Below are positions 1-7,745 of a DNA stretch of 21,669 nt, piece after piece. The DNA is from Alphaproteobacteria bacterium (GTDB lineage Bacteria; Pseudomonadota; Alphaproteobacteria; Puniceispirillales; Marisalimonadaceae). The notes beneath the pieces are model-generated. The model was not told the DNA's origin. It was given only the letters and a program-made list of their open reading frames with translations, and searched no databases. The stretch is from contig JADHRC010000009.1 of NCBI GenBank assembly GCA_016777645.1, positions 1 through 21,669 on the forward strand. Direction: 5' to 3'. The translations under genes and the position numbers were made by a program. Numbering within the stretch: the first letter of the stretch is position 1; each line of letters begins with the position of its first letter.

Positions 1-349
1 TAATGAAATATAAATTTCTGGCGTAAATAAATACCCCAACCGATTGACCTGCTATTATTACAGGGTCTTTTCTCCAAATTGCATAAGTTAAGAGAACAAG
101 TCCACCAGAAATAGAAAAATACCAAAAGGCTACAGGAATGACTGACTTACCAACAGACTCACTGCTGATCCATTGAATTATAAATCTAGCAGCGAAAAGT
201 GCTTGCCCTCCAAATCCTATTATTATCATTATTGCTTCAGGGTGATCGTTTAGGTAAGCTTCGAAAAAAGGAAATAAAGATATAATTATATCATTTAAAG
301 CAAATGCAAATTTTTCAATTTGAGCAGATAAAAAAGAAATAAAATTCAT
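1..349 (-). CDS. LAB_N (lipid A biosynthesis N-terminal) domain membrane protein, partial
   Basis: The minus strand is open from an ATG at 349-347 to the window edge, giving 116 residues without a stop; the 3' part lies outside. The protein carries the LAB_N signature: FGGQALFAARFIIQW at about residues 46-60, then SVIPVAFWYFSISGG at about 69-83 and RKDPVIIAGQ at about 93-102. It is hydrophobic with about three predicted membrane spans. LAB_N occurs at the N-terminus of some LpxB proteins and as a stand-alone small membrane protein beside polyprenyl-phosphate glycosyltransferases. Nine bases separate it from the stop of the upstream glycosyltransferase, and an AGGA Shine-Dalgarno overlaps that stop codon, so the two are probably translationally coupled. 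The likely role is in making or moving a lipid-linked sugar for lipid A or core decoration; that function is inferred from domain and neighbours only. Confidence 0.85.
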   Translation of the reverse strand, partial: MNFISFLSAQIEKFAFALNDIIISLFPFFEAYLNDHPEAIMIIIGFGGQALFAARFIIQWISSESVGKSVIPVAFWYFSISGGLVLLTYAIWRKDPVIIAGQSVGVFIYARNLYFI

Positions 350-358
350 TTACATTTC

Positions 359-1093
359 CTAATCATTAAAAATTTCTTTACATGTTTTATCCTTCGGCAT
401 TCTTTTTAGCAACCACACGACCCCTAACATATCAAAAATTCCAACAAAAAATCTTCCTACATTAGTATAATTAGAATTACCTACCATTCTTTGTCTGTGG
501 TTAACTTCTATATCCAAAACAATTCCGCCCTCTCTTTGAACCAAAGCAGATAAAAATCTATGCATATGATCAAAATAAGGAAGCCTCATATATAATTCTC
601 TATGAAAAACTTTTATACCACATCCAGAGTCAGGGTGTTTGTCTTTTAGGAAAAGAAAGCGACAATATTTGGCAAAAGAAGATGCCCATAATCTTGTTAA
701 ACTATCTTTTCGTCTAGCCCTAACACCTCCAACCAATACTAATTGATTAGGTTTCTGATTTATTAAGTCAATCATTTTAGGAAGATCTGAGGGAACGTTT
801 TGACCATCACCATCTAATGTCGCAATTAACGGTGATTTAGACAAAGATATTCCCGATCGCAATGCTGCAGACTGACCAAGGCTACTTGTATGCGAGAGAA
901 CTCTTAACCTTTTATTAATTTTTAAATTATTTTTTAATTCAAAAGGGGTGTTGTCAGTGGATCCATCATCAACGTAAATAATTTCATATTTGAATTTACT
1001 TAAAGCTATATCAATTTCTTTTATCAAGTTATCAATATTTCCTGACTCATTTTTAACAGGAACTACTATTGATATTTGAGGTGATTCATTCAT
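359..1093 (-). CDS. Family 2 glycosyltransferase, polyprenyl-phosphate sugar synthase type
   Basis: This 244-residue protein resembles the DPM1/ArnC class of GT2 enzymes, which move a sugar from a nucleotide donor to a polyprenyl phosphate on the inner face of the cytoplasmic membrane. Visible motifs are the nucleotide-binding VDDGSTDNT (residues 41-49), the metal-binding DGDGQN (94-99), DSGCGIKVF (155-163) and the acceptor-side HRQRMVGNSNY (199-209, the R-x-R-x-x-G-x-S-x-Y pattern). It lacks the C-terminal pair of membrane helices of full-length ArnC (about 320 residues); the adjacent LAB_N protein may supply the membrane part. It lies between an ArnT-like transferase (49 bp upstream) and the LAB_N gene (9 bp downstream), which suggests it makes the lipid-linked donor the ArnT-like enzyme uses. 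The ATG start has only a weak Shine-Dalgarno. The sugar cannot be deduced from sequence. Confidence 0.88.
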   Translation of the reverse strand: MNESPQISIVVPVKNESGNIDNLIKEIDIALSKFKYEIIYVDDGSTDNTPFELKNNLKINKRLRVLSHTSSLGQSAALRSGISLSKSPLIATLDGDGQNVPSDLPKMIDLINQKPNQLVLVGGVRARRKDSLTRLWASSFAKYCRFLFLKDKHPDSGCGIKVFHRELYMRLPYFDHMHRFLSALVQREGGIVLDIEVNHRQRMVGNSNYTNVGRFFVGIFDMLGVVWLLKRMPKDKTCKEIFND

Positions 1094-1142
1094 GATTAAT
1101 TTTATCTTTTTATAATATTAGCAATCAATAGCCACTTTAACT

Positions 1143-2840
1143 TCATTGGTCAAATATTTGATTTTCAAAAATATGAATTTGTATATGTTTTCCCTTAGCT
1201 ATATTAAACCCCTTTACTATATCTTTTTTAACTACTTTCAAGTTGAGTTCATTCGCAAACTCCATAAACTCTTCAAGAGAACTATTCTCTATTAAACCAA
1301 TATTCCTTCTACCTTCAGCCATAAAAATAGCCACTTCATTCGGGGTTGATAAAAGAACATTTCCTTTTAATAAAAAAACTAAACTAGGCTCATGGTATCC
1401 AGCGGAAGCTATTGTTTCAGGTTTTATCTTTTCTATTTTTTTTGCAATCATTTTACTAGGATAAAAATAATCTAAATTAGGAAAAATAAACTTAAAGTTA
1501 AGAATATGGAAAAGAGCACCTAATGCTATAATTAAAATAGGAGTGTTTGATATAAGTATCTTATGTTTTTCAAACATGCCTCGCACATTAAAAATAAAAA
1601 TCAGAGATATTATAAAAATAATTATAGAAGTAATTAAAACTAAAGTTGAAATTAAAGCTAAATTCTTACTATCAACAGCTTCAAAATTATTGGCTAAATA
1701 AAATATTAATATACCTAAAAAAACTCCTCCTAGACTGAAAAAAATAGACATAAAGAAAATTATATTTTTCAAAAATAAATTTTTAATTTTATTAATGTTA
1801 TGTCTAAATTGAAATAATCCACCTATAGTAAGAATAGTAATTGCTGGTAAGACCGGTAAAGAATAATGAATTAACTTTGTTGGGGTTAATTCAATCATTA
1901 TCCAAAAGGGAAGAATCCAACTTATCAAGAATTTTACGGTGAGACTGTTTCTGTTTTCCTTACAAAATAAAATCATACTTGGAAGAAAAGTTGCAATTGG
2001 CCATAGTGAAATCGAAAGTAATAAAACATGAGTTCCTGGCCAAGCTCCATGTCCCTCTTGTCCACTTTGCAATTTATTAAAAAAATCTTCACTAAATGCT
2101 TTTTGTAAAAAAAGTCCCTGAGTGGACTCTTGAATAGCAATAAACCAAGGAAGAATTATTATAGAACATAATAAAATTCCTAAAATAGGTTTAATAGATT
2201 TTAACAAATCTAAAGATTTTTCAAAAAAACAAAATGATAGAATTGTTGAAAATAAAATAGCAAATGATACTGGACCTTTAACTAAAACTCCAAAAGCAAA
2301 AGCAACCCATAAAAAAATAGGATATAAGTATTCCACTTTAAAAGATTTTTTTTTACTCATTAAAATTTTGAGCAAGAAAAATTGTTGTATACATATTAAA
2401 CTTAAAAGGGTTGAATCTGTTTTTGCCAAATGGGCTTCACTTACAAAAATAAAAGAAGATGCAAAAAATAAAGTAACTAATAAAGTCTGATCAAAAGGAA
2501 AAATTAATCTAGTGATTAAACCCAAAAAAATAATAGAGATAAATGCGCTTAATAAAGAAGGAAGCCTATAAGAGCTAATGTCTTCAGAACCAAAAATATT
2601 AGCTGAAAAAGATTGAAGCCAATAAATTCCTACTGGTTTTTTTGCTCTAATCTCATCCTGAAACTTTATATTTAAATAATCATTGCTTTCAACCATTTGA
2701 CGACTAGCTTGCGCAAAACGTGCTTCATCTCTATCTATTGGAGGTATAGAATTCTGGCCTGAAAAAAGTGCTGTAAAAATTAAAAGTGATAAAAAACTAA
2801 AAATTAATATTTTTAACTTATTAATATTTTTAACGAACAC
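1143..2840 (-). CDS. ArnT/PMT-like GT-C membrane glycosyltransferase
   Basis: This 565-residue polytopic protein has an N-terminal membrane segment (about 10-27) followed by a periplasmic loop with the GT-C acidic motif DRDEARFAQASRQM (36-49) and AKKPVGIYWLQS (66-77), then YRLPSLLSA (91-99) and about ten further hydrophobic spans. This is the layout of the ArnT/PMT_2 family, which transfers a sugar from a polyprenyl phosphate to lipid A, core LPS or other envelope acceptors on the periplasmic side. A C-terminal soluble portion of about 110 residues follows the last span. The start is a GTG at 2840, supported by AGGT eight bases upstream; no better start is present. It is the first gene of a minus-strand unit with the GT2 and LAB_N genes. 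Substrate and acceptor are unknown; 4-amino-arabinose should not be assumed, because no other arn genes are visible. Confidence 0.85.
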   Translation of the reverse strand: MFVKNINKLKILIFSFLSLLIFTALFSGQNSIPPIDRDEARFAQASRQMVESNDYLNIKFQDEIRAKKPVGIYWLQSFSANIFGSEDISSYRLPSLLSAFISIIFLGLITRLIFPFDQTLLVTLFFASSFIFVSEAHLAKTDSTLLSLICIQQFFLLKILMSKKKSFKVEYLYPIFLWVAFAFGVLVKGPVSFAILFSTILSFCFFEKSLDLLKSIKPILGILLCSIIILPWFIAIQESTQGLFLQKAFSEDFFNKLQSGQEGHGAWPGTHVLLLSISLWPIATFLPSMILFCKENRNSLTVKFLISWILPFWIMIELTPTKLIHYSLPVLPAITILTIGGLFQFRHNINKIKNLFLKNIIFFMSIFFSLGGVFLGILIFYLANNFEAVDSKNLALISTLVLITSIIIFIISLIFIFNVRGMFEKHKILISNTPILIIALGALFHILNFKFIFPNLDYFYPSKMIAKKIEKIKPETIASAGYHEPSLVFLLKGNVLLSTPNEVAIFMAEGRRNIGLIENSSLEEFMEFANELNLKVVKKDIVKGFNIAKGKHIQIHIFENQIFDQ

Positions 2841-2947
2841 TTTGATACCTGTATATTTTAAATAGAATATTGGTATTAATTAACTAGAAATATCATAATT
2901 TACTAGTAATGTTATAATTTTATGATTTAAACAAGGTTTATAAAAAA
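2841..2947. promoter_or_regulatory. Divergent intergenic region, ArnT-like gene | aminopeptidase
   Basis: This 107-bp, very AT-rich spacer must hold the start signals of two divergent units. A perfect TATAAT lies at 2913-2918 on the plus strand, about 30 bp before the aminopeptidase ATG, but there is no convincing -35 hexamer at 16-18 bp, and TATAAT-like strings are common at this base composition. An AAGG at about 2932-2936 could be a distant ribosome site for the aminopeptidase. Confidence 0.35.
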
Positions 2948-4402
2948 ATGTTTGATAATTTAGATAATGAAATAATAGGTTTTTGTAATAATATAAAAAT
3001 AAATTCAACACCCCTTTATATTTTTAAAAATATTAAGAGCCTTAATTCTACAAATCTAATTACCGACAAACAAAAACATTTTTTAACATCTGCTTTCCAA
3101 TTAGAAACAGATCATTTTGGTTTTTTCCCTGACGAAAACTCAAATCTTGGTGGAGCAGTTGCTATAATAAAAAACTCCTCAGAGCTCAGAAAATCTATTA
3201 TTGATCAAGCTGCAGAAATCTCAAAAAAGGTTCCAAAGAGAAAGTGGGCCGTTCAAAATATTGATAACATTGAAGAGAAGGAAATATATAATTTTTTTCT
3301 TGGTTGGGGATTGAGTTTCTATCAATTTAAATTAGACAAACCAAAAATTAAATCAGAAGTTCAAACACTATGTTTAAATACAATTAGAACATTAATTAAT
3401 AAAGACTTGCATGACAGATGTATAGCAGAATTAAAAGGTATTTTTCTTACTCGAGATTTGATTAATTTACCTCCAAATATTTTAACTCCAAAAAATTATA
3501 TTGAAATCATTAGAAAATTTCTAAAACCTTTTGGTTCCCAAATAAGCACCTATGAAGGAGAAAAATTAAAAAATAATTTTCCTTTGATTGATTTTGTTGG
3601 AAGGTCTTCTGAAAACAAACCTGCTCTAATTGATATCAAATGGAATAATGATAAAAAAAAGGAATCTCCTACAATAGTCTTAATTGGAAAAGGTGTTACA
3701 TTCGACAGTGGAGGCTTAGATATAAAACCTTCAAACAGCATGTTACTTATGAAAAAGGATATGGGAGGAAGTGCCGTTGTTTTAGGTATAGGATATGCCC
3801 TTATGTCAATGAACTACCCTGTAAATTTAAGAATTATTATACCTCTTGCTGAAAATGCGGTTTCTGAAAAATCTATGAGACCGATGGACATTATATATTC
3901 ACGAAATAAAACGCCTGTTGAAATAGGTAATACCGACGCTGAAGGAAGACTTTTACTTGCTGATGCCCTTTCATTTTCTCAAGAAGGTAAAGATAATAAT
4001 GATTTTATTATTGATTTTGCAACGTTAACTGGTGCAGCTAGAGTTGCATTAGGAACAGAGTTACCAGCTTTGTTTACTAATGATGATGATTTGGGAAATA
4101 GCATAATTAGTTCAGGAATAGAACAAATAGACCCAGTATGGAGAATGCCTTTATTTTCTCCTTATGAAAGATTTCTAGAAAATAGCTATGAAGCCATAAG
4201 TAGTACAGGCAATGCTGGAACGGGTGGAGCCATAACAGCCGCCCTCTTCTTAAAGAAGTTTATTAATCCCAATACAAAGTGGGCACATATTGATTTAATG
4301 GCTTGGAACAATAATTCTAGGCCAGGTTTTCCTAGTGGAGGAGAAGCTATGGGACTAAGAAACATTGTAAATATGATAATCAATCATTGTAATAAGAGAT
4401 AA
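2948..4402 (+). CDS. pepA: Leucyl aminopeptidase, peptidase family M17
   Basis: A 484-residue cytosolic metallo-aminopeptidase that removes N-terminal residues, leucine preferentially, during peptide turnover. The C-terminal catalytic domain is complete: GKGVTFDSGGLDIKP (247-261) supplies metal ligands Lys248 and Asp253 and catalytic Lys260; KKDMGGSA (269-276) supplies Asp271; NTDAEGRLLLADALS (328-342) supplies Asp330 and Glu332 and the bicarbonate-binding Arg334. The N-terminal domain (about 1-165) is poorly conserved, as is usual in the family. The length fits alphaproteobacterial M17 enzymes. It starts at an ATG with an AAGG about 12 bases upstream and stands alone on the plus strand, ending 14 bp from the convergent hisN gene. 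PepA of E. coli also binds DNA; nothing here shows whether this one does. The alternative symbol is lap. Confidence 0.95.
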   Translation: MFDNLDNEIIGFCNNIKINSTPLYIFKNIKSLNSTNLITDKQKHFLTSAFQLETDHFGFFPDENSNLGGAVAIIKNSSELRKSIIDQAAEISKKVPKRKWAVQNIDNIEEKEIYNFFLGWGLSFYQFKLDKPKIKSEVQTLCLNTIRTLINKDLHDRCIAELKGIFLTRDLINLPPNILTPKNYIEIIRKFLKPFGSQISTYEGEKLKNNFPLIDFVGRSSENKPALIDIKWNNDKKKESPTIVLIGKGVTFDSGGLDIKPSNSMLLMKKDMGGSAVVLGIGYALMSMNYPVNLRIIIPLAENAVSEKSMRPMDIIYSRNKTPVEIGNTDAEGRLLLADALSFSQEGKDNNDFIIDFATLTGAARVALGTELPALFTNDDDLGNSIISSGIEQIDPVWRMPLFSPYERFLENSYEAISSTGNAGTGGAITAALFLKKFINPNTKWAHIDLMAWNNNSRPGFPSGGEAMGLRNIVNMIINHCNKR

Positions 4403-4416
4403 ATAAAACTGAACCT

Positions 4417-5208
4417 CTACTTTAATAAAGAAATTGCTGATTCATGCAATTTAGGATTATTAGCCACAACTGTAGAATATTTATAAAAAACATCATTTTC
4501 TAATTTTAAATTTCTACCATACCAGTCAGTAATCATTATATCCTGTGATTTTAGAATGGGTACAAGAGGTAATACATCATAGGCTGAAAGACCCTCCTCT
4601 ACGACTAAATCCAACCCACCTCTTAGAACCAAACAATAATTATGACAATCTCCTGACCAGATATTATGCTTAGTTGCGTCTAATAACTTGTTGAATTTTT
4701 TTATAGTTTTTATAGAAAATAAACTTGGACTTGTTGAACCAATTGTTGCGTCAGAGATATTTGAAATTATTTTAGGCTTATGATTAAATTCATGATTATT
4801 AAGAAAACATTTATTATCAAATCCTAACCACCTTTCATTTAAAGCTGGAAAATCTGCCAAACCAATTATTGGTTGATCTTTGTAGGCCAGACCTATTAAC
4901 GTTCCCCACAAAGGCCTTCCAATAACATAACTTCTGGTCCCATCTATTGGATCAATTATCCATGTGTAGTCAGATTCTTTATTGATAGAACCATTTTCTT
5001 CCGCAATTATATTATGGTCAGGGAACTTTCTATTTATTTGATCACAAATTGCTTGTTCAGCATTTATATCAAATTTAGTGACGGGACTTCCGTCTTTTTT
5101 TGTTTCTGAAGAGAAGTTTGAATTAAAACCTTCTAAAGTAATTTTTTTTGAAATATCAGCTAAAGTATTTATAAAGCCAGATATAACTTTTAATTCAGAA
5201 GAATTCAT
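4417..5208 (-). CDS. hisN: Inositol monophosphatase family, histidinol-phosphate phosphatase (HisN type)
   Basis: This 263-residue protein is a Mg-dependent phosphatase of the inositol monophosphatase superfamily. It has AEENG (69-73, Glu70 metal ligand), WIIDPIDGTRSYVIGRP (83-99, Asp86 and Asp89) and, near the C-terminus, WSGDCHNYCLVLRGGLDLVV (184-203) followed by AYDVLPLVPIL (209-219, Asp211). The GDCxxYC-LVxxGxxDLxVE form of the last motif is typical of the HisN histidinol-phosphatases of Alphaproteobacteria and Actinobacteria, rather than SuhB or CysQ. HisN completes the penultimate step of histidine synthesis, histidinol phosphate to histidinol. It lies 39 bp downstream of cycM on the same strand and probably shares its transcript. 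No other his genes are in view, so an inositol phosphatase role cannot be excluded. The ATG start has only a weak AAGAA upstream. Confidence 0.82.
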   Translation of the reverse strand: MNSSELKVISGFINTLADISKKITLEGFNSNFSSETKKDGSPVTKFDINAEQAICDQINRKFPDHNIIAEENGSINKESDYTWIIDPIDGTRSYVIGRPLWGTLIGLAYKDQPIIGLADFPALNERWLGFDNKCFLNNHEFNHKPKIISNISDATIGSTSPSLFSIKTIKKFNKLLDATKHNIWSGDCHNYCLVLRGGLDLVVEEGLSAYDVLPLVPILKSQDIMITDWYGRNLKLENDVFYKYSTVVANNPKLHESAISLLK

Positions 5209-5247
5209 TAAAATATATTTTTCTTAAAAATAATCTATTTCTTAAGA

Positions 5248-5781
5248 TTAAGGTAATGGAACAGGATTATCACTCAGAGTTCTTAACCAAGCTACTAAAT
5301 CTGCTCTATCCTGTGTTTTTGATAAACCAGCATAATTCATTTTTGTACCTTTTGAATATAGTTTAGGTTTATATAAAAATTTATTAAGTTCTTCGTAAGT
5401 CCATTTGCCAGTAAGTGAAGCTAATACTTTAGAGTATGCATAATCGGCTTTACCTTGATCTTTATTTACAATATTATAAAGATTGGGACCAACTTTGTTT
5501 GGCCCACCAGCATCAAACCCATGACAGGCAACGCACTTTTTTGCAATCTTAAGGCCACTCTCTATATTTGCTGCTGCAATTAATGCAGCAATTGGTTCTA
5601 TAACAACTTCCTTTTCTTCTTTAATCTCTGTTGAAGCACTTTCTGGTACTTGTATAGGATAAGCATTAGACACATCTGTGTTTGGATTAACTAAAATATT
5701 ACCAATTTTACCAAAAACCATAATTAGCAAAATACCAGATAAAACAGCGGCAGCTATTTTATTAAATTTAAGAGCGTCCAT
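5248..5781 (-). CDS. cycM: Membrane-anchored class I cytochrome c (CycM type)
   Basis: A 177-residue protein with an uncleaved N-terminal membrane anchor (about residues 8-30), an acidic/proline linker (about 40-65, with KEEKE) and a periplasmic class I cytochrome c domain. The haem site is CVACH (83-87: Cys83, Cys86, axial His87); the sixth ligand is Met148 in GTKMNYAGL, and the domain ends in the usual DLVAWLRTLS helix. This is the architecture of cytochrome c552/CycM, which carries electrons from the bc1 complex to the terminal oxidase in Alphaproteobacteria. It lies divergent from kdsB and upstream of hisN; cycM next to kdsB-pheA is a recurring alphaproteobacterial arrangement. The ATG start has a weak GGTTGA upstream. 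Haem attachment would need the cytochrome c maturation system, which is outside this window. Confidence 0.92.
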   Translation of the reverse strand: MDALKFNKIAAAVLSGILLIMVFGKIGNILVNPNTDVSNAYPIQVPESASTEIKEEKEVVIEPIAALIAAANIESGLKIAKKCVACHGFDAGGPNKVGPNLYNIVNKDQGKADYAYSKVLASLTGKWTYEELNKFLYKPKLYSKGTKMNYAGLSKTQDRADLVAWLRTLSDNPVPLP

Positions 5782-5923
5782 TAATCAACCAATCAAAAGT
5801 ATTTAAATTTTTATGAATAAATATTTACATGCAAGATCAGTTTTCTTCAAGTATAAATATTTAAAACTAGTTATTTAATAATTAAATTATATAGTGTTCT
5901 AAAAAGCTAGAGGAGCTTTAAAA
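5782..5923. promoter_or_regulatory. Divergent intergenic region, cycM | kdsB
   Basis: This 142-bp AT-rich spacer separates the divergent cycM and kdsB units and must carry promoters for both. On the kdsB side an AGGAG at 5911-5915 is a strong ribosome site, eight bases before a TTG at 5924, and decides that start. TATA-like strings (TATAAAT near 5853; TATATAG near 5889) are possible -10 elements, but no good -35 partner is visible. No ORF or repeat of note was seen. Confidence 0.4.
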
Positions 5924-6682
5924 TTGAACTTTTCTGATACAATTATATTGATACCAGCAAGGATGGGTTCTACTAGGTTAATAAGAAAACCACTGCAAAA
6001 AATAAATGGTATACCTCTCATTATACATGCATTCAACTGTGCTAAAAGTGCCAACTTAAATATTCCTATTCTTGTAGCCACTGATGATAAAGTAATTGCT
6101 GATGAAGTTACAAAACACGGTGGAACAGCTTTAATGACTTCAATAAATCATGCAAGTGGTTCTGATAGGATTTATGAAGCTCTAGAAATTTTTGATCCTA
6201 ATAAAAAATATAAAAAGATCATTCATCTTCAAGGCGATCTTCCCAATATTTCAGGAAAACTAATTGGAAAACTAGCCAAAGTTATCCAAGACAACACAAA
6301 AGAAATTGTAACGGTAGTAGTTAAAGCTACTGAGCAAGAGTTTAATGACAGCTCAGTTGTAAAAGTAGCATTAGCATTTCCTGATGATATACAAATAGAA
6401 AATACTGTTGGCAATGCGTTATATTTTAGCAGAGCATGTATTCCAACTGGAGAAGCTCCTATATGGCATCACATAGGTATTTATTCATGGCAAAGGCACA
6501 TTCTAGAAAAATTCGTGAATTTAAAACCTTCTCCTCTTGAAAAGTCAGAAAAACTTGAACAATTACGTGCTCTTGAAGCAGGTATAAAAATTCATGCTAT
6601 TGTTACAAGTGAGCATCCAATAGGGGTTGATACTGACAGTGATTTAGAAAAAGCAGAAAATTATTTTAGAGACTTAACCTAG
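5924..6682 (+). CDS. kdsB: 3-deoxy-manno-octulosonate cytidylyltransferase (CMP-KDO synthetase)
   Basis: A 252-residue cytosolic enzyme that activates KDO with CTP to give CMP-KDO for the inner core of LPS. It shows the N-terminal nucleotide site PARMGSTRLIRKPL (11-24), VATDDKVIADEV (51-62), ASGSDRIYEAL (77-87, KDO binding), HLQGDLPNI (101-109, with Asp105 metal-binding) and the late HHIGIYSWQR and GVDTDSDLEKA segments. The first motif is usually RLPGKPL; here the Pro-Gly is Ile-Arg, but the flanking Arg and Lys are kept. The start is a TTG, chosen because AGGAG lies eight bases upstream and the sequence then reads directly into the conserved first strand; no ATG fits. It is the first gene of a plus-strand unit with pheA 40 bp downstream. 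Confidence 0.94.
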   Translation: MNFSDTIILIPARMGSTRLIRKPLQKINGIPLIIHAFNCAKSANLNIPILVATDDKVIADEVTKHGGTALMTSINHASGSDRIYEALEIFDPNKKYKKIIHLQGDLPNISGKLIGKLAKVIQDNTKEIVTVVVKATEQEFNDSSVVKVALAFPDDIQIENTVGNALYFSRACIPTGEAPIWHHIGIYSWQRHILEKFVNLKPSPLEKSEKLEQLRALEAGIKIHAIVTSEHPIGVDTDSDLEKAENYFRDLT

Positions 6683-6722
6683 CTCTTCATATAATTATAT
6701 ATTTAAAAATCAGAGATTAATA

Positions 6723-7574
6723 ATGGATAAAAAAAATCATAATTTGAAGGTAGCTTTCCAGGGGATGGCAGGTGCATACTCGAACTTAGCTTGTGAAATA
6801 TGTTTTCCTGATGCTGAGCCTGTACCTTGCAATTCTTTTGAGGAAATGTTGAATTCAACAAAAAATGGAGAAACCAACTACTCTATGGTTCCTGTAGAAA
6901 ATTCTGTGGCTGGTAGAGTTGCAGACATTCATCATCTAATTCCAGAAAGTGGTTTATTTATAGTTGGTGAACATTTTCAAAAAGTTAATCACTATTTATT
7001 AGGAACAAAAGATTCAAAATTAGAAAATTTAAAATATGTTAAAAGTCATGCACAAGGACTTGCTCAGTGTAGAAAGTTCATTAATGAAAATAATCTTTTA
7101 CCCATACAACATATAGACACTGCAGGAGCTGCTGCAGAAATTTCAAAATTAGGGGATCCACAAATTGCAGCAATAGCATCAAATATGGCAGCCAAAATTT
7201 ATGATCTTAAAATATTAAAAAATAATATTGAAGATGCTGAGCACAACACAACAAGATTTCTAATTATGTCTCAAAAGCCTGAGATACCTTCTGTTGATAT
7301 TCCAAACCCAGTAACAACAATCATATTTGAGGTTAGATCAGTACCTGCTGCCTTGTACAAAGTTTTAGGTGGATTTGCAACCAATGGTATTAATCTAACT
7401 AAACTTGAGAGCTATATTGGAGGCCAAGAAATGAATGCGGCTAGATTTTACGTAGATGCAGAAGGTCATCCTCAAACAAAATCTATGCAAAATGCCTTAG
7501 AAGAAATGAATTTTTATAGTGAGCCAAATTCTGTAAAAATTATTGGAACATATAGTAGAAAAAGAAAATACTAG
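6723..7574 (+). CDS. pheA: Prephenate dehydratase (monofunctional, with ACT domain)
   Basis: A 283-residue enzyme converting prephenate to phenylpyruvate in phenylalanine synthesis. The catalytic part (about 8-185) contains the start motif AFQGMAGAYS (11-20), VPVENSVAGRV (56-66) and the signature EHNTTRFLIM (173-182), in which the TRF threonine is essential. A C-terminal ACT domain (about 198-275) carries SVPAALYKVLGGFATNGIN and LTKLES (225-230), the two phenylalanine-binding stretches, so feedback inhibition by phenylalanine is expected. There is no chorismate mutase domain, unlike the enterobacterial P-protein. The stand-alone PDT-ACT form beside kdsB and cycM is usual for Alphaproteobacteria. 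It starts with an ATG behind a weak AGAG. The next element downstream is the SRP RNA gene, about 50 bp after the stop. Confidence 0.94.
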   Translation: MDKKNHNLKVAFQGMAGAYSNLACEICFPDAEPVPCNSFEEMLNSTKNGETNYSMVPVENSVAGRVADIHHLIPESGLFIVGEHFQKVNHYLLGTKDSKLENLKYVKSHAQGLAQCRKFINENNLLPIQHIDTAGAAAEISKLGDPQIAAIASNMAAKIYDLKILKNNIEDAEHNTTRFLIMSQKPEIPSVDIPNPVTTIIFEVRSVPAALYKVLGGFATNGINLTKLESYIGGQEMNAARFYVDAEGHPQTKSMQNALEEMNFYSEPNSVKIIGTYSRKRKY

Positions 7575-7592
7575 CTTAGAGAATAGATTTTC

Positions 7593-7621
7593 TTGCATAT
7601 TTTTGTGATTTATAAGATATA
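7593..7621 (+). promoter_or_regulatory. Possible promoter for the SRP RNA gene
   Basis: TTGCAT at 7593-7598 and GATATA at 7616-7621 are separated by exactly 17 bp and would place initiation near 7627, where the 4.5S RNA terminal helix begins. The -10 is imperfect and the region is AT-rich, so the position is more persuasive than the sequence. Confidence 0.42.
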
Positions 7622-7624
7622 TTG

Positions 7625-7720
7625 TGTTGAAGGGTCACACGGACGTAATTCTTGCCAATCCGGTCAGGTCCGAAAGGAAGCAGCCGTAACAATGATAGCG
7701 GGTTGTGAGGCCCTTCGTTT
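7625..7720 (+). ncRNA. ffs: Signal recognition particle 4.5S RNA (small bacterial type)
   Basis: The universally conserved SRP domain IV core is present: GGTCAGGTCC at 7662-7671, a GAAA tetraloop, then GGAAGCAGCC at 7676-7685 and GTAACA. The ends close with GAAGGG (7629-7634) pairing with CCCTTC (7711-7716), giving a single long hairpin of about 90-95 nt, the size of the small 4.5S type. This RNA binds Ffh and guides co-translational insertion of membrane proteins at the SecYEG translocon. A T5 tract (7718-7722) directly follows the closing helix, so the RNA's own helix plus U-tract probably terminates transcription. Exact 5' and 3' ends are estimates (within about 5 nt). It sits between pheA and dnaX; ffs next to dnaX is a known arrangement in Alphaproteobacteria. 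Confidence 0.93.
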
Positions 7721-7736
7721 TTATAATTAAAAAACG
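7716..7736 (+). terminator. AT-rich hairpin at the end of the SRP RNA gene
   Basis: CGTTTTT (7716-7722) is an exact inverted repeat of AAAAACG (7730-7736) with a 7-nt loop. It overlaps the last bases of the SRP RNA and ends ten bases before the proposed dnaX start. It has only two G-C pairs and no T-tract after the second arm on the plus strand, so it may be a weak terminator or an attenuating leader hairpin instead of a classical terminator. Confidence 0.4.
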
Positions 7737-7745
7737 AGATATAAA

